64,000 nucleotides of DNA from Promethearchaeota archaeon (GTDB taxonomy: Archaea > Asgardarchaeota > Lokiarchaeia > Sigyniarchaeales > SOKP01), in contig JAHLWS010000030.1 of the NCBI GenBank assembly GCA_019057795.1, positions 1 through 64,000 of the forward strand. Direction: 5' to 3'. Positions within the stretch are counted from its first letter, which is position 1, and each line of letters opens with the position of its first letter. Below, one piece after another: positions 52,283 to 61,440 of the stretch. The notes beneath the pieces are model-generated. The model did not search any database. It saw only the letters and a list, made by a program, of their open reading frames with translations, and was not told the origin of the DNA. Made by a program: the position numbers and the translations under genes.

Positions 52283-53245
52283 ATGACAAAAATCTTATTA
52301 AGCTTCTGTATTCCTACATATAATCGTCCTAAAAGGATTGATTTATTTCTTCAGCAATTTACTTCCCTTGAAAGTGATGAAATTGAAATAGTTATTGGAG
52401 ATGACAATCCAAATAGCAATAAAACAGAGCAAATAATAGAGAAATATGATGATTCAAGAATAATTTATTTTAAAAACAACCTTAATTACGGATTGGATGC
52501 CAATATGTTAAAAATCATCCACAGAGCAAAAGGCGAATATGTTTTCTTAAATATGGACGATGATGATATAGCCTTCTCACAGGTTACATGGGTTTTAGGT
52601 ATAATAAAGAAGTATGATAATATTACACAGATTCGTGGATCTATTGGAAATAGAAGAATAAATGATGATGATGTTTATTATAAGTTTGATGATGTTATTT
52701 TGAAAAAAGGGACTGAGTCATTATTAAAATTAGCTTTTTTATTTGCCCATGGATCAGGTATCATTCTGAAGAAAAATTCAATTGATTTAAATAAAGCAAA
52801 AAAAAGGGTTGGATCTTTATTCCTTCAAGAACATCTAATGACTCAAGCAATGCTGAAGGGAGAAACTTTATTGACATCAAAAAATTTAGCTTATGTAGGA
52901 GAAGTTATATACGATTCTGAACATCCCGCTTTATTTAAAAAAAGAAAACACGCTCATCCAGTAGGCGGAGTTGCCATAACTAGATTTCGAATCCATACTA
53001 TTTTAGATTTATTAGAAGGAGAGATAAGAGAAAAATTGTTTAAAAAGGAAATTGAAAATCTTTACTTTTGGTTATTTAGAACTTTATTCAATCCGTTTAA
53101 GTACTTTGAATCAATAAAAGCATTTCTTGAAGGAATAGTTATAGTATTAACAATTAAAAAAGTGCGAAGTTCACTAAGATTTTGGTTAATATTAATTCGA
53201 GAATTATTTTTTAAAATTGTTAAATCACCGAGATTTAGAAGATGA
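52283..53245 (+). CDS. Glycosyltransferase family 2 (TagF/SpsA-like, short)
   Basis: GT-A enzyme (320 residues): LSFCIPTYNRPKRIDLFLQQF, IVIGDDNPNSN, LNYGLDANMLKIIHRAKGEYVFLNMDDDDIAF (DDDD metal region). A hydrophobic or amphipathic C-terminus (EGIVIVLTIKKVRSSLRFWLILIRELFF) may bring it to the membrane. It resembles abequosyltransferase-type GT2 enzymes. It starts 56 bases after the ABC ATPase and may be in the same transcript, followed by the 4,6-dehydratase gene. Confidence 0.88.
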   Translation: MTKILLSFCIPTYNRPKRIDLFLQQFTSLESDEIEIVIGDDNPNSNKTEQIIEKYDDSRIIYFKNNLNYGLDANMLKIIHRAKGEYVFLNMDDDDIAFSQVTWVLGIIKKYDNITQIRGSIGNRRINDDDVYYKFDDVILKKGTESLLKLAFLFAHGSGIILKKNSIDLNKAKKRVGSLFLQEHLMTQAMLKGETLLTSKNLAYVGEVIYDSEHPALFKKRKHAHPVGGVAITRFRIHTILDLLEGEIREKLFKKEIENLYFWLFRTLFNPFKYFESIKAFLEGIVIVLTIKKVRSSLRFWLILIRELFFKIVKSPRFRR

Positions 53246-53326
53246 TAATTTTAAATATTTCTATGAGTAAAATAATTAAAGCATACAATATTAAAACTTT
53301 TTAAAGCAATACAATCGTGTTTGATT

Positions 53327-54361
53327 ATGGATATACTCAATGATAAGATTATATTAATCACAGGGGGTTCTGGCACAATTGGAGAAAGATTGGTCATGCA
53401 TATTCTTAAAAACAATTCTCCTAAGATGATTAGAATTTTCAGTCGAGATGAAACAAAACAATTATACTTAGAGAAGAAGTTAGAAGAATTTTCTGAAAAA
53501 CTCAGATTTTTCATTGGAGATATTAGAGATAAGGAAAGATTAAATAGAGCGATGGAAGATGTAAATATTGTTTTTCATTTAGCCGCATTAAAACATGTAG
53601 TTGCATGCGAATATAATCCATTTGAAGCAATAAAAACAAATGTTATTGGACTCCAAAATATGATTGAAATAAGTATTGAGAAGAATATTGAGAAATTTGT
53701 ATTCACTAGCACAGATAAGGCAGCAACTCCTTCTAATACGATGGGAGTGACAAAACTCTTAGGAGAAAAATTAGTTTCAGCTGCAAACTATTATAAGGGT
53801 AATGCTCAAACAATATTTTATTCAGTTAGATTTGGAAATGTAATTGGGTCTAGAGGTTCTCTAATTCCATTAATTGAAAATCAGATAAAAAATGATTTGC
53901 CAATTACTATAACACACAAAGATATGACGAGATATATCATGATCACTGAAACAGCTCTTAAATTAATTCTCAAGACTTTAGATTTCGCACAAGGCGGTGA
54001 AATTTTTATCTTTAAGATGTATGCTGTTAGAATTATTGATTTAATTAAAGTTTTAGTCAAGAAGTTTTCTAAAAAATATAATAAAGTATGGGAGAAAGTT
54101 AAAATTAATGAAATTGGAATTTTTGCTGGAGAAAAATTATATGAGGAATTATTTTCAATTGAAGAATCAGAAAGAACTTATGAATTGAATAATTTATATA
54201 TTATTTTTCCTCAAATAACAGAAATTTATCAAGAAATTAACCTTGAATTATACCCAAATATTAAAAAATTTGATCCTATAAAACCTTTTAATTCGAAAGA
54301 TGGCCCATTTTTGTCAGAGAAAGAAATTGAAGATTTTCTAATTAAAAATAAAATTATTTAA
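53327..54361 (+). CDS. UDP-sugar 4,6-dehydratase/5-epimerase (PseB/CapD-like SDR)
   Basis: An extended SDR (344 residues from the ATG at 53327; a TTG two codons earlier is less likely). It shows IILITGGSGTIGERLVMHIL, FSRDETKQLYLEKKL, FFIGDIRDKERLNRAM, FHLAALKHVVACEYNPFEAIKTNVIG, FTSTDKAATPSNTMGVTKLLGEKL (where Met replaces the usual Tyr of Y-x-x-x-K, as in the FlaA1/CapD group) and FGNVIGSRGSLIPLIE. These enzymes convert UDP-GlcNAc to a 4-keto-6-deoxy sugar, the first step to pseudaminic or legionaminic acid or FucNAc/QuiNAc. The nonulosonic-acid genes at 58-64 kb fit this use. Confidence 0.9.
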   Translation: MDILNDKIILITGGSGTIGERLVMHILKNNSPKMIRIFSRDETKQLYLEKKLEEFSEKLRFFIGDIRDKERLNRAMEDVNIVFHLAALKHVVACEYNPFEAIKTNVIGLQNMIEISIEKNIEKFVFTSTDKAATPSNTMGVTKLLGEKLVSAANYYKGNAQTIFYSVRFGNVIGSRGSLIPLIENQIKNDLPITITHKDMTRYIMITETALKLILKTLDFAQGGEIFIFKMYAVRIIDLIKVLVKKFSKKYNKVWEKVKINEIGIFAGEKLYEELFSIEESERTYELNNLYIIFPQITEIYQEINLELYPNIKKFDPIKPFNSKDGPFLSEKEIEDFLIKNKII

Positions 54362-54385
54362 GATTGTTTAATTTTTTTGATTAAA

Positions 54386-55384
54386 TTATTCAGATTTTTT
54401 ATATCTTTTTTTTCCTCGATGATGGATTATAGTATATCCCCCAAAATGTCTTTTAAATAGACTAATATCGATTTCTTTTTGGGATGGATGATTATAAGGT
54501 TGGTCAGAGAAATATTGATAACCTAATTCATAATATTTATATCTATTTTGCTTTAACCATTTGATCATATTCCATTGAATAGAATGAGAAATTGGGAGGT
54601 GTTCATAATCAGGATGGTTCGCACTTACACCATAATAAGCTCCATCTTTATATAAAATTGCAAATATGCCACCAACAGGTTTTTTATCTAGGTATGCTAA
54701 TATTATGGTAGCATTTCCTTTTATTTTCCATTGATATTGTAAGGCCCAAGTTCTTTCCGATCTCGTCATTCTTCCAGCTGCTAATAAGTGAAGTTTTTTA
54801 AATTCCTTAAACAATTTATCATCTGTATTATAAGGAGAATCAACTACAAATTGAAACTGTTCCTCCCCTCGTTTTATTTCATTTCGATGGCTTTTTTTTA
54901 TATTTCCCCAAAGAGTTTTATCATCTATATCAAGAACAATAACTTGAGTATTTAATGAAATGTTTTCATATCCAAATTTCATTAAATAATTATATGTAAA
55001 AGGAGAAAGATGATTTTTGGCTAATGTACTCAAATTCATTATGCATTCATCTATTCCGTATTCGGTTGCTATTGAATCAATTTTTGTAAAAATCTGTCCA
55101 ATAACACTTTTAGAGAGCTTTTGTGATAAATGATTCCTTAAAGCTGGATTTGGACCAAAAGAGCCACTAAAAGAAAGTTTATTCTTTTCTCGAATTAAAG
55201 GACAAATTGCGACGATATCTTTATTTCCATCTTCAATGTAAAAGGATAATAATTCAGAATCTTCTCCTGTATATTCTAATGTATAATCCATCCAATCTGA
55301 GGTATGCCAAAACCAGCATTCATCTGATTCATAGCAAAATTTATTCCATCTGGGATCATCGAGAGTTAATTTTTTTATTTTCAT
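54386..55384 (-). CDS. FemAB/GNAT-like acyltransferase (peptidoglycan-bridge family fold)
   Basis: The 332-residue protein shows the double-GNAT FemAB layout: WFWHTSDWMDYTLEYTG near 23-39, GSFGPNPAL, WGNIKKSHRNEIKRGEE (typical of the family's W-x-x-h-x-x-x-x-R-N-x-h-x-x-A/G), and the second-half LAYLDKKPVGGIFAILYKDGAYYGVSANHPDYEHLPISHSIQWNMIKWLKQ. Relatives in bacteria add amino acids to peptidoglycan; those in archaeal and bacterial sugar loci (FemAB-related XrtA/PEP-CTERM type) are thought to modify glycans. Archaea lack murein, so an amino-acyl or acyl transfer onto a surface sugar is the likely role. It converges on the 4,6-dehydratase gene, 24 bases away. Confidence 0.82.
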   Translation of the reverse strand: MKIKKLTLDDPRWNKFCYESDECWFWHTSDWMDYTLEYTGEDSELLSFYIEDGNKDIVAICPLIREKNKLSFSGSFGPNPALRNHLSQKLSKSVIGQIFTKIDSIATEYGIDECIMNLSTLAKNHLSPFTYNYLMKFGYENISLNTQVIVLDIDDKTLWGNIKKSHRNEIKRGEEQFQFVVDSPYNTDDKLFKEFKKLHLLAAGRMTRSERTWALQYQWKIKGNATIILAYLDKKPVGGIFAILYKDGAYYGVSANHPDYEHLPISHSIQWNMIKWLKQNRYKYYELGYQYFSDQPYNHPSQKEIDISLFKRHFGGYTIIHHRGKKRYKKSE

Positions 55385-55490
55385 GAGTTTAAGGAATAAA
55401 TTTTCATTAAGTATTAATAAAGGAATATTTAATTAAGAATAATATCATTTAATACTATTTTGTTTAACATTTACTTTACTTTATTTCTCG

Positions 55491-56951
55491 TTATTTAAGG
55501 TTATACTGCAGTAATGCTTTCCTTAATTCGTTTGCTGTTTCATCTGTTTTTTCTGCTATTTTAATTATAGGCCACATTTCTTCAGGTAATCTAACATAAA
55601 GTTCAAATGTTTTTTGAAGGCTCTCAACTTCTGATGGGGGCATTTTTGATAAAGAAAAAATTGAAACTTGTGAAACTGGAATTATCTTTCCGTTCTTATC
55701 ATAAATATTTAAATTATACTTCATACTTAATTCGGTAAGAGGATAAGGATATACAATATAATTGTTAGTAGAATCTACATTTAATTTTTTATTTAATCTA
55801 ATAGTTTCAAAAACATTTTCTCTCGTTTCACTAGGAAGTCCTAACATATTAAAAGTAGATACTCTTATATCATGTTTTTTTAGCAATTCTATAGCTCTTA
55901 TTATCATATCATTAGTCATATACCGCTTCAGTTCTTCTTTACGAATATGTTCATTTCCTGATTCAATTCCAACAGATGCAGAAACTATACCCATCTCTTT
56001 TAATAATAAAATTTTTTCTTCAGTTACAGTTTCTGGACGTATCGAGCATCCAAAATTAATATTTAAGAGTTTTAAACCTTTAGCTAATTTTTTGAGATAA
56101 TCAAGTTTGAATAATAATATTGAATCATCAGCAAATTTAAACCAAGTAGCATTGAAATTCTCTTTCAATTCTTTTAATTGTTTAACCGTGGTTTCCGGAG
56201 ATTGATATCGAAAATAGCGACCACATTTTTTTAACTTCTCTCTTAAGGAATAATTAACACAATAAGTACAATTTTCAGGACAACCACGAGACATGATATA
56301 GAAGCTTCCATTATAAATCTTACCCCTGTATGGTCGAAATAAATGGCGTTTATCAAATAAACCCCAATCAGGAGTGGGTAAATCATCCATATTAACAAAT
56401 GGTCGAAGGTCATTAATCTTTATTACACCATTCTCTTTATACCCCAGATTTTTTATACTTTTAAAATCCTTACCATTCTCTAATGCATCTAAAAGCTCAA
56501 CTATTAACTCTTCCCCTTCTCCTACACAAATAAAGTCAACAACTTCATGTTTTAAGGTTTCATAAGGAGAAATGGTAGGATGTACTCCACCAAAAATAGT
56601 TTTGCATGAGGGTTGATTTTTTTCAAGAAGTTCAATTATTCTGTCAAAATGTCCAGTCATTACAGATACTGCAAGGATGTCAGGTTTAAAAAGCATAATT
56701 TTTTGTTTAAATGCTTCTTCAAGAGTTATAAATGGGTCATCAGCTACTAAATCTTCTAAGGTATATTCTGTTGGAAGAAACTTACTTGATTCTTTTATTT
56801 CATCTTTATTCTGTTCCTTAGTCTTTATAAATGTAAAATCTAATACATCAACAATATGTCCATTTTGTTTTAGGATTGCTGAAAGTAGAGATATTCCAGT
56901 TGGGATCCCGATACTAAGATAATCGTTTGGATGTATAAAAAGAACTCTCAT
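55491..56951 (-). CDS. B12-binding-domain radical SAM protein
   Basis: The 486-residue protein has an N-terminal cobalamin-binding-type Rossmann domain (VLFIHPNDYLSIGIPTGISLLSAIL, FGGVHPTISPYETL, FICVGEGEELIVELL) and a radical SAM barrel with C224-x3-C228-x2-C231 (SRGCPENCTYCVNY). The next motifs, KFADDSILLF and VSASVGIESGNEHIRK, are standard for this class (P-methylase/BchE-type). The His of D-x-H-x-x-G is absent, as in many members. Such enzymes carry out difficult methylations or ring changes on sugars, lipids or antibiotics; here a sugar or lipid carrier is a guess from context. A second member is at 59486. Confidence 0.88.
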   Translation of the reverse strand: MRVLFIHPNDYLSIGIPTGISLLSAILKQNGHIVDVLDFTFIKTKEQNKDEIKESSKFLPTEYTLEDLVADDPFITLEEAFKQKIMLFKPDILAVSVMTGHFDRIIELLEKNQPSCKTIFGGVHPTISPYETLKHEVVDFICVGEGEELIVELLDALENGKDFKSIKNLGYKENGVIKINDLRPFVNMDDLPTPDWGLFDKRHLFRPYRGKIYNGSFYIMSRGCPENCTYCVNYSLREKLKKCGRYFRYQSPETTVKQLKELKENFNATWFKFADDSILLFKLDYLKKLAKGLKLLNINFGCSIRPETVTEEKILLLKEMGIVSASVGIESGNEHIRKEELKRYMTNDMIIRAIELLKKHDIRVSTFNMLGLPSETRENVFETIRLNKKLNVDSTNNYIVYPYPLTELSMKYNLNIYDKNGKIIPVSQVSIFSLSKMPPSEVESLQKTFELYVRLPEEMWPIIKIAEKTDETANELRKALLQYNLK

Positions 56952-57278
56952 AATTTTTATATATATTTATTCAATTAATAATCTTATTTTGACCATATTT
57001 TTTTAATGAATCTATGAAGAAAGAAATAATGTCAATATATTAACTATTAATTTTTCAATATTGTCTATTCTTTACTTTAAATAAATAAATATTAATTTTT
57101 GATAATATTATTTTTTATAATTTACAATCGAATTCAAGGAAAATTAAAATTCTTAAATACTTTTTATAGTCCTATCCAAAGAAAATGAGTTAAAAGTTTA
57201 TTTCAATAGAATATTATACGATATATAAATATAAATCTTATAAGTTAAATCATCATAAATTTATACTTTAATTTAATC
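56952..57278. other. Divergent intergenic region
   Basis: Promoter region between the radical SAM gene (minus) and the epimerase operon (plus). Very AT-rich, no coding remnant or repeat seen. Confidence 0.5.
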
Positions 57279-58223
57279 ATGGTATTTTTAGTTACAGGTG
57301 GAGCAGGGTTCATAGGAAGGTGGGTAGTTAAAAATCTATTATTAAAAGAAAAAGAAGTTGTCGTTTTAGATAATTTAAGCAATGCGAGAAAAGAGAACTT
57401 AGCAGAATTTAGTGATAATTCTAATTTATTAGAATTAATAATTGATAATATTATCAATAAAAAAATAGTTGAAAGCTTATTTGAAAAATATAAATTTTCT
57501 GTATGCTTACATCTTGCTGCTCAAATTAATGTTCAGGAGAGTTTAGATTTTCCTGAAAAAGCTTTTGAAAATAATGTTATTGGTACTTATAATATTCTTG
57601 AATCTGCTAGAAAATATAACACAAAAGTTGTTCTTATAGGAACATGTATGGCCTATGATTTAGCAGATTCAAACATAGCTATCTCTGAAACACATCCAGT
57701 CAAACCAGCGTCTCCATATGCGGGGTCCAAAGTTGCTGCAGAAGAAATAGCTATGTCATATTATTATGGCCTAAATTTACCTGTTGTAATTCTTAGACCT
57801 TTTAATACCTACGGTCCCTTTCAAAAGATAAATATGGAAGGGGGTGTGGTTTCAATTTTTATTAGTCGTAAGCTAAAAAATGAAAAATTACTTATTTATG
57901 GGGATGGAACTCAAACGAGAGATTTATTATATGTTGAGGACTGTGCGGATTTCATTGTAAAAGCTGCTGAAAATGAAAATTGTATAGGAGAAATCATCAA
58001 TGGTGGAATTGGAAAAGACATTTCAATTAACGACTTAGCTTTAATGATAGTAGGTGATAGGAGTCGAATTGAGCATGTTAAGCATCATCATCCGCAAAGT
58101 GAAATAATGAAATTAGTGTGCGATAACCGAAAAGCAAAGAAATTATTAAAATGGGAACCATCAACTTTTCTTCAAGAAGGGATCTCAAAATTAGAAAAGT
58201 GGATTAGAGAGAACGAGTGGTAA
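57279..58223 (+). CDS. NAD-dependent nucleotide-sugar epimerase/dehydratase (GalE/WbpP-like)
   Basis: An extended SDR (314 residues): FLVTGGAGFIGRWVVKNLL, VVLDNLSNARKENL, CLHLAAQINVQESLDFPEKAFENNVIGTYNIL, GTCMAYDL (where S-S-S/T-A/V-x-Y is normal), KPASPYAGSKVAAEEIA with the catalytic Y-x-x-x-K, ILRPFNTYGPFQ and YGDGTQTRDLLYVEDCADFI. This group includes UDP-sugar 4-epimerases and GDP/dTDP-sugar dehydratases. It is followed after 5 bases by a sugar aminotransferase gene, so a dehydratase feeding a 4-amino sugar (as in LegB/LegC) is likely. Confidence 0.88.
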   Translation: MVFLVTGGAGFIGRWVVKNLLLKEKEVVVLDNLSNARKENLAEFSDNSNLLELIIDNIINKKIVESLFEKYKFSVCLHLAAQINVQESLDFPEKAFENNVIGTYNILESARKYNTKVVLIGTCMAYDLADSNIAISETHPVKPASPYAGSKVAAEEIAMSYYYGLNLPVVILRPFNTYGPFQKINMEGGVVSIFISRKLKNEKLLIYGDGTQTRDLLYVEDCADFIVKAAENENCIGEIINGGIGKDISINDLALMIVGDRSRIEHVKHHHPQSEIMKLVCDNRKAKKLLKWEPSTFLQEGISKLEKWIRENEW

Positions 58224-58228
58224 AATAA

Positions 58229-59422
58229 GTGGAAAAACCTGCAATTGAAGGAGGAAAAAGACTAAGGGAAGAATTTCTTCCGTATGGAACTCAGTGGCTT
58301 GATGAGAATGAAATTAATGAAGTAGTTGATTCTTTGAAATCAAGCTGGATTACAACTGGACCAAAAATGACCCAATTTGAAGAGGACTTTAAAAAATTTA
58401 AAGAAGCTAAATATGCAATCGCTGTGAATTCTGGAACTGCCGCTTTACATATTTCAACTTCAAGCATCGATATAAATCCGGGAGATGAAGTAATTACTAC
58501 TCCACTAACATTTGTAGCATCAGCAAATTGTGTCGTTTATAGAGGGGGCACACCTGTCTTTGCTGACATTAAAAAAGATACTTATAATATAGACCCTAAT
58601 GAAATTAAGAAAAAAATCACATCTAAAACAAAAGCAATTATTCCAGTTCATTTTACTGGTCAGCCATGTGATATGGATGAGATTTTGGAAATTGCTGAAG
58701 AACATGAGTTATATGTCATTGAAGATGCCGCTCACGCTATAGACGCAGAATACAAGGGAAGAAAAATTGGCACTCTTGGTGATTTAACGATATTCAGTTT
58801 TCATCCAGTAAAAAATATTACTACTGCTGAGGGGGGAATGGTTACTACAAATGATGACGATTTTTACGAGAAATTGTTAATGTTTAGAACTCATGGAATA
58901 TCAAAAGATGCCCAAAAGAGATTCGGAAAATCTGGAGGCTATTATTATGATATGCAATATTTAGGTTATAGATATAATTTAAGCGAACTTCATGCTGCGC
59001 TTGGGATTTGTCAATTAAAAAAATTAAAATCGTTTCAAAAACGAAGAAGGGAAATCGTAGAGATATATAATAAAGAACTTCAAGATTTTGATGAAATTAT
59101 TATCCCATATAAGAAAGATAATGTAAAACATTCATGGCATTTATATATTATCCAATTAGAAATTGAAAAATTAAGAGTAGACAGAGATTATATCTTTAAA
59201 GCTTTAAGAGAAGAGAATATAGGTGTAAATGTCCATTATATTCCTGTGCATTATCATTCCTACTATCAAAATAAATTTGGTTTAAAAAAAGGTATATTAC
59301 CAAATGTGGAATGGTTGTTTCCAAGAATATTAACAATTCCTTTATTTCCAAAAATGACCAATGATGATGTGTATGATGTTATTAATGCATTGGATAAGGT
59401 TATTACATATTATAGAAAATAA
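58229..59422 (+). CDS. DegT/DnrJ/EryC1/StrS-family sugar aminotransferase (PseC/LegC-like)
   Basis: PLP enzyme of 397 residues. It shows EEFLPYGTQWLDENEINEVVDSLKSSWITTGPK, the cofactor region VNSGTAALH, FTGQPCDMDEI, VIEDAAHAIDAEYKG and the Schiff-base lysine K195 in FSFHPVKNITTAEGGM. The FLPYG-x-Q-x-I/L-D-x-x-E opening and HPVK-x-I-T-T motif are typical of PseC-type aminotransferases acting on UDP-4-keto-6-deoxy sugars in nonulosonic-acid synthesis. The start is GTG at 58229, 5 bases after the epimerase stop. It belongs functionally with the GNAT, NeuB-like and cytidylyltransferase genes further on. Confidence 0.92.
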   Translation: MEKPAIEGGKRLREEFLPYGTQWLDENEINEVVDSLKSSWITTGPKMTQFEEDFKKFKEAKYAIAVNSGTAALHISTSSIDINPGDEVITTPLTFVASANCVVYRGGTPVFADIKKDTYNIDPNEIKKKITSKTKAIIPVHFTGQPCDMDEILEIAEEHELYVIEDAAHAIDAEYKGRKIGTLGDLTIFSFHPVKNITTAEGGMVTTNDDDFYEKLLMFRTHGISKDAQKRFGKSGGYYYDMQYLGYRYNLSELHAALGICQLKKLKSFQKRRREIVEIYNKELQDFDEIIIPYKKDNVKHSWHLYIIQLEIEKLRVDRDYIFKALREENIGVNVHYIPVHYHSYYQNKFGLKKGILPNVEWLFPRILTIPLFPKMTNDDVYDVINALDKVITYYRK

Positions 59423-59485
59423 AATTTATTAAAAGAAATTAGATTACTATTTATAAAATTCAATTTAAAAAAAAATAATTTTAAG

Positions 59486-60934
59486 ATGAAGGTTTGCCTA
59501 ATTAATCCACCCTTAAATATGGGTAGTAGAGCGTGGTATCCTATTGGAATCGGATATATCGCAGCTTATTTACTTAAAGATGGATTTGAAGTTGAAATCA
59601 TCGATTGTATAGGAGATAATTTATCCCGAGTAGAATTTAAAAAACGACTCGTTAATTGCAAAGCTGATGCGTATGGAATAGGGGGATTGATTATGGCGTT
59701 TAATAATGTTTTAGAAATTGCTAATATGGTTAAAGAAACTTATCCAGATGCAATTATCTTTGCTGGAAACACAGTGGCATCTACAATCCCTGAGATATTG
59801 CTTTCTAATTCACCCATTCAAGTGGCGGTTATGTGGGAGGGGGAATATACAACAGTAAATCTAATGAATGCCTTAAAAGATGAAATATCTCTTAAAACTG
59901 TAAAGGGAATTATATTTAAAGATAAAGACGGTAATATTATAAAAACACTAGAGCAAACAATTATTAAAGATTTGGATGAATTACCCTTTCCTGCATGGGA
60001 TTTAATTCCAATGAAAAATTATATGGAGAATATTAATTATAATTATCCCATTTCTTCAGTTCGAGGATGTCCCTATAATTGTACTTTTTGTTGTAAAACA
60101 TTTCTTTTAAATAAAGTAAGAGCAAGATCTCCGCAACATATAATTAATGAAATAATTGAGGCAAAAAAGAGATTTAATATCAAAAAATTCTGTTTTTTTG
60201 ATGATTTGTTTATCTATAATAGAAACAGAGTTATGGAATTTTGTGACTTAAAAATTAATACGCCTGAGATTAAAGAGATTCCATGGGAATGCTCTGCACG
60301 GGTTAATTTGATAACAGAAAAAATGGTTAAAAAAATGGTTGAGGCAAAATGTGTTTGGATTGGATGTGGGTTTGAATCAGCTGATCAAGATGTTTTAAAT
60401 TGCTACAATAAAGCAATTAAAGTAGATCAAATGCAAAATGCTATAAATATAATGAAAAAATACAATATTGAGGTATCTAAGGGGGGAACATTCATGATAG
60501 GTGCTCCAAATGAGACATTAAAGTCGATTAAAAAATCAGTGAAGTTTGCAAAGAAAAATAAGATTAAGTATTTACCTCATTTTACGACGCCTTATCCTGG
60601 AACAGCACTCTATAATTCGGCTAGGGAAAAAGGTTTAATCAAAGATGAATTAAAATTTGTAAAAAAAATTGCTAAGATTGGCAATACTAATTTTTTAACA
60701 ATTAATTTAACAGAAGCTTTTACAGACGAAGAATTAATTAGAATTAAAGAGAAAATGACATATTTGCCAACGGTTAAATTATATGTTTCTTTCTCTAGAT
60801 TACTAAAAAGGATCCCATTCCTAATCAAAAAAGCGATTTTAAAAGGTCCGCATCAAGCGTTGCTTTCCCTTAAAGGAATGTATCGATATAAACCAAATCT
60901 GAATCTTGAAAAATATTCTAATGAATGGTTTTAA
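59486..60934 (+). CDS. B12-binding-domain radical SAM protein
   Basis: Residues 1-150 form the cobalamin-type domain (CLINPPLNMGSRAWYPIGIGYIAAYLL, IIFAGNTVASTIPEILLSN). The radical SAM cluster motif is C195-x3-C199-x2-C202 (VRGCPYNCTFCCKT), followed by FCFFDDLFIYN and VWIGCGFESADQDVL. The product has 482 residues with a C-terminal tail of helices typical of this class (hopanoid/BchE-like). I cannot predict the substrate. It follows the aminotransferase by 63 bases and may be co-transcribed with it. The other radical SAM gene (55491) is of the same class but only loosely similar. Confidence 0.88.
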   Translation: MKVCLINPPLNMGSRAWYPIGIGYIAAYLLKDGFEVEIIDCIGDNLSRVEFKKRLVNCKADAYGIGGLIMAFNNVLEIANMVKETYPDAIIFAGNTVASTIPEILLSNSPIQVAVMWEGEYTTVNLMNALKDEISLKTVKGIIFKDKDGNIIKTLEQTIIKDLDELPFPAWDLIPMKNYMENINYNYPISSVRGCPYNCTFCCKTFLLNKVRARSPQHIINEIIEAKKRFNIKKFCFFDDLFIYNRNRVMEFCDLKINTPEIKEIPWECSARVNLITEKMVKKMVEAKCVWIGCGFESADQDVLNCYNKAIKVDQMQNAINIMKKYNIEVSKGGTFMIGAPNETLKSIKKSVKFAKKNKIKYLPHFTTPYPGTALYNSAREKGLIKDELKFVKKIAKIGNTNFLTINLTEAFTDEELIRIKEKMTYLPTVKLYVSFSRLLKRIPFLIKKAILKGPHQALLSLKGMYRYKPNLNLEKYSNEWF

Positions 60935-60948
60935 ATTTATATTGTCTT

Positions 60949-61423
60949 CTAATACTTTAATTCTTTAACATATTTGATATGTCTTTTTTCAAATTTGTTT
61001 TTCTCAAAAAATTTCTGGCTTTTTATATTTTTTATATCTGTTAAAGCTATTATTCTATATATCCCTTTTTGTCTCATTTCTTTTTCAAATAATTTGTATG
61101 CAACTGATCCAATTCCTTTGGTTTGTAATTTTTTAGATAATGCGATACTAATTTCATTTTGCTCCTTTGATTCTGTTCTGAATTTAGTTAATCTAATAAA
61201 ACCACATATTTCTGTCTTATATAATACGATAAATATATATTCTTTGTCAAATACTTTTTCCCACCATTTATTGTGTTGCTCAAATGTAATTTCTTCTGTA
61301 GTTAGAAAATTATAGCCAATATTTTCGTTAAAAATACGCCAAACTTCTTTTTTATGGCGATTATTATCTTTTTCAGCAGGAAAAATCTTAATCTTTTTAT
61401 AATCTAAACTTAAATTTTTTCAC
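60949..61423 (-). CDS. GNAT acetyltransferase (PseH-like) with a frame break right after the start
   Basis: On the minus strand a frame of about 155 residues without ATG encodes a GNAT protein: NENIGYNFLTTEEITFEQHNKWWEKVF, YIFIVLYKTEICGFIRLTKF, NEISIALSKKLQTKGIGSVAYKLFEKEMR (the acetyl-CoA-binding Q/R-x-x-G-x-G/A loop) and IIALTDIKNIKSQKFFEKNKFEKR. The layout is that of PseH, which acetylates UDP-4-amino-sugars. The only sensible start is GTG at 61421-61423, after which a run of six A puts the downstream frame out by one; with five A the product would start VKNLSLDYKKIKIFP. The product reaches TAG at 60949-60951. This may be a real frameshift mutation, a slippage site or a sequencing error. 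Confidence 0.7.
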
Positions 61424-61440
61424 CTCACTATTTAAAAATT

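Noticed and set aside
60974..61315. 113-codon plus-strand frame
   Set aside because: The opposite strand encodes a recognisable GNAT acetyltransferase over the same bases; the plus-strand product is a hydrophobic shadow.
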